From contig CAZMXI010000109.1 of the NCBI GenBank assembly GCA_964570205.1, positions 1 through 16,974 of the forward strand: 16,974 nt of DNA, in the 5' to 3' direction. Positions 12,630 to 16,974 of this stretch are shown one piece after another (position 1 is the first letter of the stretch; the number at the start of each line of letters is the position of its first letter). The notes beneath the pieces were generated by a model, which was given only the letters and a program-made list of their open reading frames with translations, was not told where the DNA came from and made no database searches. Made by a program: the position numbers and the translations under genes. This DNA comes from CAZMXI01 sp964570205 (GTDB lineage Bacteria > Planctomycetota > Phycisphaerae > Tepidisphaerales > Tepidisphaeraceae).

Positions 12630-15116
12630 TCACGGGTGCCCCCTCTTTCTGTTCCCGAACAGAACTCGCAGAGTGTACGCTCGCATTGTCACACTGCAGT
12701 ACCACGCCACTTCGTTCTTAAGTCGACACACCTCGAACCGTCGCTGGAACAACGCCTGCTGCACTCCCCCCATCCGACGATCTACTTCCCCTCGCTGCAA
12801 CTTCAAAGCCTCGGTGCTTCGCCTGTGCTCGTCCTCTGCGCGCTCGCGCTCCGATTGATGCTGAGCGTGCAACCGAGCGCGGTCGCCATCATGTGCTGTC
12901 TGCTCTTGCCGTTGCCGTTGCTGCAGTTGCTCCAACGCCCTCAATTCGTTGGCACGACTTACATCGTGCAGTTGGTGCAGATTCTGCAGATCAATATCCG
13001 CCTCAACCTTCGCGCTAGCGCGCTCAGCGTCAGCCTGCCGCTTCTGATCGAAATACTCGCGCTTGATACGGTCAACCTCATCAATAAGACGATGTTCCAC
13101 GATATCCATCTGCTTCTCTATCGCCTGACGCAGGCTGGTGTACTTGCTGCCGATCGTGTTCTGAACGTCCTGCGGCAGCGACCTGGGCGCGCTTTCGCCG
13201 GCGCTCCTCTCTAGCTGCGCACGCCAGGCTAGCAGTGCTTGCCCGCGCGCATAGCCGATGCCTTCGACGCTGCGGACCTTGTTCAGAGTGACGTCCGCCG
13301 CCGATTTCACCCCTGCCCAGCGAAGGCGCTCTTTCAGGCGATCTCCAATCCCAGGGCCACGGAAACTCCGCATTGACGCCTGCTCCAGCTTGCCTCGCAC
13401 GTACCACTCTCTCAGCCCGGCCAAAGCCTGCGCGAGCTCTGCATCCTGTTGGTGACCCAGCGATTGCCCCTTTAGACGCAGGGAGTCCAGTTGGGCCTGT
13501 CCTTGCCGCTGCCGGTCCACGACGGCCAAACTCTCCTTTTGATCAAGGCTCCGCCGTCGCGTGTCAATTGCATCTAGTCGAGCCTTGTGACGACGCTCAA
13601 GATCGTGCAACCTGCGCTCTCGCTGACGTTCGGCCGCGTCGTGGCGCTGCTCCGCCGCGACCCGCTCCGACTGTTGGTGCTCCTGAAGGCCGCGTTCGCG
13701 GTCCACCATCAGCCGTTCCTCCTGCTGGTGCTTCTTCAGGATGCCGCGCAGTTTCCGATCGCTCTCTCCGATGGCTTGGTCAATTCGACTACGCTCCTTC
13801 AATAATTGGTCGCAGTCCAATTCGGTCTGGCTCATCTTCAATTCCACCTCCGACAAACGCGCCTGCGCGTCTCGCCTTTCCTCATGCAGCGCGAGCGACC
13901 CGAACCGCCGGCGCAGTGCGAAGCAGGAGAGCGAGGCCGCCACAACCGACAGCCATATTGATTGCTGTGCTGATACGAGACCTGCGCCGAACGCCACCAC
14001 GGCGCATGCTATCACCAGGGCAGCCGATAGCACGATCGCCCTTGCGAAGCCCAGCGGCACGCCGACCCACATATCATGGCGCGCGCTCGGCTCCCCCAGA
14101 TGGTCGAAGAGCCAAGTGGGTCCAGCGGCGGATGATGCTGCACGCTGCGGCTGGGGGACGTCTTGCGGTTCCGGCCGTACGTAATCGTCTAGCCAGTTTG
14201 GCCTGCCTGCGGCCGGCTTCGGAGTCACTTGAGGCACGACAACTCCATCGAGCCCCGGGACCTGCTGCATCGGCAGGCGCAGCATGGCACGGAAATGCGC
14301 CGCCAATGCCTGCACTTCTGGCGACGGCACGTTGTCCAGTTCCCGTAGCATCTTGCTTGAAGCTGGATCAATGAAATCTTCGCGGCGCAGCAGAAGGTGC
14401 TCGTCGCCGCCACCCGCGATGTGCCACAGACTCGGTTGGGCAGCGAGTGCGGAAATGCTTAGGAAGACGACCCAAGCCGAGAAGTTGTCGAGGTACGGGC
14501 CGAAATCCGCACCATCGCGCAGCGGGTGCTGGTAGTTGCGGTGGCCTTCCTCCCGGCTGGGAAATCCTGCAAGCCCCGGAACGAACATGCCATCATAATC
14601 GATGAGTTTCAGTGTCCCGCCTGCGACCAATACGTTGCCATGCTGCAAGTCGCCATGGGCAATGCCCGCACTGCGGAGGGACGCGAGAAGGTCTGCCCAA
14701 TGGCGAGCCAACGCGACCAGCGTCTGTGGCTGTTGCAGGTGAGCGGCAACGTACTCGTTAAGCAGTTGCCCTTCCACCCATTCCATTTTGAGAACGGGAT
14801 ACCAATTCCCTGCGATGCGCATGCCCTGGGGAAGAAACTCGAACCCGACCATGGCGAGCAGCCGTACGGAGCGAAGGTACTGATCGATGATTGCGTATCG
14901 GCGCTGCTGATCTACCAATTCGCGTTGGAAGCACCGAACCGCCCAGGTTCGTGCGCCGCAATCCAGCTTATACACCGTGGCAAAGCCGCCGCTGTACGGT
15001 TTGGGTAGACCAAGCGGGTTGACCGCGACCCGACCCGTCTTGAGTTCCGGGTCAGAGAAGCACAGCCGAGGATCTTGGATTGCTTCGTTGTAGTCCTGCG
15101 GTGTCGGCCATGCCAT
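12630..15116 (-). CDS. YegI/TerY-P-type kinase-fold protein with membrane, coiled-coil and helix-hairpin-helix regions
   Basis: Predicted membrane-bound Ser/Thr kinase-like protein of 828 residues, third gene of the triad. The kinase domain fills about residues 30-285: glycine-rich YSGGFATVY (41-49), AVRCF (59-63) where the usual catalytic-domain Lys is Arg61, catalytic loop HGDLQHGN (154-161), and LIDYDG (171-176) in place of DFG. A Pro-rich linker leads to two membrane segments (about 357-381 and 386-402). A highly charged coiled coil follows (about 410-570), then paired helix-hairpin-helix motifs (GPGIGDRL from 587, VEGIGYARGQALL from 617), a second coiled coil (about 650-800) and a basic tail. 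The layout matches E. coli YegI, an atypical kinase dephosphorylated by YegK. The ATG at 15116 has a near-complete Shine-Dalgarno and follows the phosphatase stop by 18 bp. Helix-hairpin-helix motifs suggest nucleic-acid contact; this is inference. Confidence 0.9.
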   Translation of the reverse strand: MAWPTPQDYNEAIQDPRLCFSDPELKTGRVAVNPLGLPKPYSGGFATVYKLDCGARTWAVRCFQRELVDQQRRYAIIDQYLRSVRLLAMVGFEFLPQGMRIAGNWYPVLKMEWVEGQLLNEYVAAHLQQPQTLVALARHWADLLASLRSAGIAHGDLQHGNVLVAGGTLKLIDYDGMFVPGLAGFPSREEGHRNYQHPLRDGADFGPYLDNFSAWVVFLSISALAAQPSLWHIAGGGDEHLLLRREDFIDPASSKMLRELDNVPSPEVQALAAHFRAMLRLPMQQVPGLDGVVVPQVTPKPAAGRPNWLDDYVRPEPQDVPQPQRAASSAAGPTWLFDHLGEPSARHDMWVGVPLGFARAIVLSAALVIACAVVAFGAGLVSAQQSIWLSVVAASLSCFALRRRFGSLALHEERRDAQARLSEVELKMSQTELDCDQLLKERSRIDQAIGESDRKLRGILKKHQQEERLMVDRERGLQEHQQSERVAAEQRHDAAERQRERRLHDLERRHKARLDAIDTRRRSLDQKESLAVVDRQRQGQAQLDSLRLKGQSLGHQQDAELAQALAGLREWYVRGKLEQASMRSFRGPGIGDRLKERLRWAGVKSAADVTLNKVRSVEGIGYARGQALLAWRAQLERSAGESAPRSLPQDVQNTIGSKYTSLRQAIEKQMDIVEHRLIDEVDRIKREYFDQKRQADAERASAKVEADIDLQNLHQLHDVSRANELRALEQLQQRQRQEQTAHDGDRARLHAQHQSERERAEDEHRRSTEALKLQRGEVDRRMGGVQQALFQRRFEVCRLKNEVAWYCSVTMRAYTLRVLFGNRKRGHP

Positions 15117-15123
15117 GCGTCGC

Positions 15124-15133
15124 TCACCCCCTT
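15124..15133 (-). promoter_or_regulatory. Near-complete Shine-Dalgarno before the kinase
   Basis: AAGGGGGTGA differs at one position from the full anti-16S complement AAGGAGGTGA and ends 7 nt before ATG 15116. It lies just after the phosphatase stop codon. It is the longest ribosome binding site in the window and suggests independent, efficient initiation on the third cistron. Confidence 0.7.
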
Positions 15134-15134
15134 C

Positions 15135-15905
15135 CTATGACACTTCAACGCGAAAGAGGGTCACGTCGTCATTCCGAAGCCAAGGGTGGTCGTCAGCATC
15201 CACTTCCTCGCGTTCACACTGGATGAACTCGGCGAATCGTTCCTGCGTCTGGAGATCGGACAAGCCCACTAGACCCTTGGCATCGTCTTCTTGGCGACGC
15301 AAGAGCCAGCACGCCAAGGCATCAGTCATGAGGTAGAACAGATCACCGGGCTTCCACTCACCCTCTTTCCTCGCAATCTGCCTCAGAACTCCCTCGTCAG
15401 TTCTTGGGTTCGTGGAAAGCAGCAGAGGGCGGCTGTCGAACTGCTTGGAGTGTTGGAGCGGAAAAGCCGTCAGCATGGTCCCATCACGAACATGGAATAG
15501 GCAACTGTCGCCGATAGCCATCGCCGACCACTTGCCGTAATCCTGATCGATGCCCGGCGGGACCGTCAGCGTGAGGCCCACGAGCGATGAGAAGGCCCCC
15601 ATGCGCATCTTCTCTTCCGCATACCAAGGCAAGGGCTTCCCATTCAAGCTCTGGTGCCACGCGGAACGAAGCCGCTCCAGGTGTTCTCGCGGGTCGGGTC
15701 CCTTGAACCAACCTCTCCAGTAGGCTTTGGCCAGGAGCTTGGCCCACAGGCCGGAAAACGAAGTCTCGGTCGCACCGTCGGCTACGGCGAAACGTACCAG
15801 GGACGCTTCCACGTTGGGAAGTCCCGTGGGCCAGAAGGCGTCTTCGTACTCATCCGGCGCACTGCCAGCCTTCGGCAGCCAAAATGCCTTTGCCGCGACA
15901 CGCAT
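15135..15905 (-). CDS. PP2C-type protein phosphatase (YegK/TerY-P type)
   Basis: Metal-dependent Ser/Thr protein phosphatase of 256 residues, with no signal peptide or membrane segment. The PP2C metal and phosphate ligands are visible in order: YEDAF (20-24, Asp22), VADGATE (41-47, Asp43), IGDSCLF (131-137), LMTDALACW (192-200, Asp195) and LRNDDVTLFRV (243-253, Asp246/247). Length and spacing resemble E. coli YegK (about 250 residues). ATG 15905 is preferred over the adjacent GTG 15908: the only ribosome binding site (GGAG, 15916-15913) sits 7 nt from the ATG but 4 nt from the GTG. The gene starts 14 nt after the vWA stop and ends 18 bp before the kinase, so the three are co-transcribed. The likely substrate is the phosphorylated kinase or vWA partner. 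Confidence 0.93.
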   Translation of the reverse strand: MRVAAKAFWLPKAGSAPDEYEDAFWPTGLPNVEASLVRFAVADGATETSFSGLWAKLLAKAYWRGWFKGPDPREHLERLRSAWHQSLNGKPLPWYAEEKMRMGAFSSLVGLTLTVPPGIDQDYGKWSAMAIGDSCLFHVRDGTMLTAFPLQHSKQFDSRPLLLSTNPRTDEGVLRQIARKEGEWKPGDLFYLMTDALACWLLRRQEDDAKGLVGLSDLQTQERFAEFIQCEREEVDADDHPWLRNDDVTLFRVEVS

Positions 15906-15919
15906 CACGCTTCTCCGCG

Positions 15920-16759
15920 CTATCGCAGGTTGCTCGGCCGGGTGCCAATGTCCATGGCCGTGATGACCAGCACCATGTCTGCGTTCAGCACAAAGCCTTT
16001 GGCCTGTTCTGACAGATCAAGGTGATGGTCTTGCTTAGCGACAGAGCGCATGAATGGTGTGAGGAAACTGGCGGCATCAAAGAGCAGTCTGGCATACTGG
16101 TCCGGGAGCTGGACGGAGGCATCGGGAAAAGAGATCGCCTTGGCGTCCGGATTGCTGGACAGATGAATATTGAACAACAGCGCATTCCCGTCGGCGGAGG
16201 ATAGATTGGTGACGCTCCGCATAGCTTCGGTGGGATCGCCGTCAGTGGACTCACCATCCGTGATGTGGACGACGACCGGCGGGAAGCAGTTCGGATGCTG
16301 TGTCAGCCACCCGGTAAGGATGCGATCCGCCTCGCGCATTGCCTGGCACATTGGCGTCCCGCCGTTGCCGACTGCATCGAACCAGATTGGGAACTTTACG
16401 TTCCGTTCCATGATGCCGCCTGCGCCATCATCCTCTTTCTTGATGCGTTCTTCGATGCGCGCTGGCGTGTTGGCGATCTCGCTGACCGGGACCAGTTCCT
16501 TCCCTGTCAGTGCGCCGCCGAACGCCGGGCCAATCTTTTCGCCGTAGCCGATCACGCCCACGTAGTAATAGTCGCGCACGCCCTCCGCCTTGGCGCACTT
16601 GATCACAAGGTTCTGGAGCAGCTTGTTGATAGCATCGGCCACCCCCACCGCCTTGCTGCGACCCGATCCAGGCACGATGTCCTGCATCGATCCCGACTGA
16701 TCGATGACAAACAAGAAGCAGGACGGGTTTGATCTGCTAATCTCTGCCGAGTACGCCAT
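15920..16759 (-). CDS. von Willebrand A (TerY/YegL-like) protein with intact MIDAS
   Basis: Cytoplasmic vWA-domain protein of 279 residues, first gene of the triad. The metal-ion-dependent adhesion site is complete: DQSGS (20-24), Thr135 in GNGGTPMC, and TDGES with Asp168. ATG 16759 is chosen because AAGGAG lies at 16772-16767 with 7-nt spacing and the first beta-strand (CFLFVID) follows directly. The open frame extends to 16885, but that part overlaps the predicted promoter. E. coli YegL is about 219 residues; the extra length here is mainly an insertion around residues 75-130 and a C-terminal tail. vWA domains bind partners through Mg2+-dependent contacts, so it likely recruits or is controlled by the kinase/phosphatase pair. 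The exact target is unknown. Confidence 0.92.
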   Translation of the reverse strand: MAYSAEISRSNPSCFLFVIDQSGSMQDIVPGSGRSKAVGVADAINKLLQNLVIKCAKAEGVRDYYYVGVIGYGEKIGPAFGGALTGKELVPVSEIANTPARIEERIKKEDDGAGGIMERNVKFPIWFDAVGNGGTPMCQAMREADRILTGWLTQHPNCFPPVVVHITDGESTDGDPTEAMRSVTNLSSADGNALLFNIHLSSNPDAKAISFPDASVQLPDQYARLLFDAASFLTPFMRSVAKQDHHLDLSEQAKGFVLNADMVLVITAMDIGTRPSNLR

Positions 16760-16784
16760 GGCCAAACTCCTTCCGATATGAATT

Positions 16785-16797
16785 TCCCCAGTGGGGA
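16785..16797 (-). promoter_or_regulatory. Small palindrome in the operon leader
   Basis: TCCCCA-c-TGGGGA, a perfect 6-bp inverted repeat (minus strand), lies in the predicted 5' leader 12 bp upstream of the ribosome binding site of the vWA gene. It could be an operator half-pair or a short mRNA hairpin; too short to decide. Confidence 0.3.
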
Positions 16798-16847
16798 TTT
16801 GCCCGGCACGGCCCGCGCACTTTGCGAGGACACATCCGACTGTAAGC

Positions 16848-16875
16848 ATTGTAACAGTCATCCCCGTGGCCACAA
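16848..16875 (-). promoter_or_regulatory. Candidate promoter of the vWA-PP2C-kinase operon
   Basis: On the minus strand TTGTGG (16875-16870) and TACAAT (16853-16848) are 16 nt apart. The -10 box is a 5/6 match and carries the extended TGn element just upstream (TGT). The start would fall near 16841, giving a leader of about 80 nt before ATG 16759. It is the best promoter candidate in the window. Confidence 0.42.
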
Positions 16876-16889
16876 ATGCATTCATGGCC
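16868..16889. promoter_or_regulatory. 22-bp imperfect palindrome over the -35 box (possible operator)
   Basis: Outer arms GGCCA (16868-16872) and TGGCC (16885-16889) enclose a perfect core AATGCATT (16875-16882). CA lies on each side between arm and core, so 9 of 11 base pairs are symmetric. The site covers the -35 candidate at 16870-16875, where a dimeric regulator would block transcription. GGCCACAA recurs at 16921-16928, 53 bp away, about five helical turns. Confidence 0.38.
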
Positions 16890-16974
16890 TCACGATAGGT
16901 GCCGGGCTATTTCTAAGTCTGGCCACAACGCCCCGTCCCGCTCGGGCCTCTGCTCACAGCCCACCCACCGCGCC

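Noticed and set aside
12483..13214. Plus-strand open frame of 243 codons with hydrophobic stretches that could pass for a membrane protein
   Set aside because: It is the complement of the kinase's charged coiled coil (leucine-rich because of Gln/Lys/Arg-rich sense codons) and begins inside the palindrome array.
16760..16885. N-terminal extension of the vWA protein with a hydrophobic, signal-like start
   Set aside because: The internal ATG has a strong ribosome binding site and homology starts there; the extension overlaps the promoter and palindrome, and a secreted form would separate it from its cytoplasmic partners.
1..16974. Mobile element, prophage, tRNA or attachment site that could explain acquisition of the triad
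   Set aside because: No transposase, integrase, terminal inverted repeats, tRNA cloverleaf or long direct repeats were found on either strand by eye.

Overview
The window looks like chromosomal DNA of a high-GC bacterium of the Planctomycetota (perhaps Phycisphaerae) or a close PVC relative. This is inferred from gene content: two Tat-exported Cys-type sulfatases, a Tat-exported Gfo/Idh/MocA oxidoreductase, a large secreted glycoside hydrolase and a secreted beta-rich protein with an internal duplication. No rRNA, tRNA, CRISPR array, transposase or integrase was seen.

Left two thirds (1-10671), a secreted carbohydrate-processing neighbourhood. In order it holds a sulfatase cut by the left edge (1-732, -), a GH-A-clan glycoside hydrolase with two carbohydrate-binding-like domains (821-3556, +), an intact DUF1846/UPF0371 protein (3642-5222, +), the Gfo/Idh/MocA oxidoreductase (5250-6599, -), the internally duplicated 810-residue secreted protein (6742-9174, +) and a complete second sulfatase (9190-10671, -). 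Orientation flips at almost every gene, so most are probably transcribed singly from short shared promoter regions and end tail to tail. Together they fit desulfation, hydrolysis and sugar oxidation of a sulfated polysaccharide; the substrate cannot be read from the sequence.

Middle (10786-12321): a Sua5/TsaC-type threonylcarbamoyl-AMP synthase (tRNA t6A) and a convergent GNAT acetyltransferase of the phosphinothricin-acetyltransferase type, whose 3' ends overlap by 9 bp. A 308-bp gene-free stretch follows (12322-12629). It contains five consecutive perfect inverted repeats within 127 bp (12437-12563).

Right third (12630-16759, all -): the only clear multi-gene operon. In transcription order it encodes a von Willebrand A protein with a full MIDAS, a PP2C-type phosphatase, and a kinase-fold protein with two membrane segments, long coiled coils and helix-hairpin-helix motifs. 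This is the vWA/PP2C/kinase triad known as YegL/YegK/YegI in E. coli and as the TerY-P triad in comparative genomics, where it has been linked to stress response and antiphage defence. Upstream are a candidate extended -10 promoter, a 22-bp imperfect palindrome overlapping its -35 box, and a small leader palindrome. This triad with its control region is the most interesting part of the window. The last 85 bases (16890-16974) show no gene.
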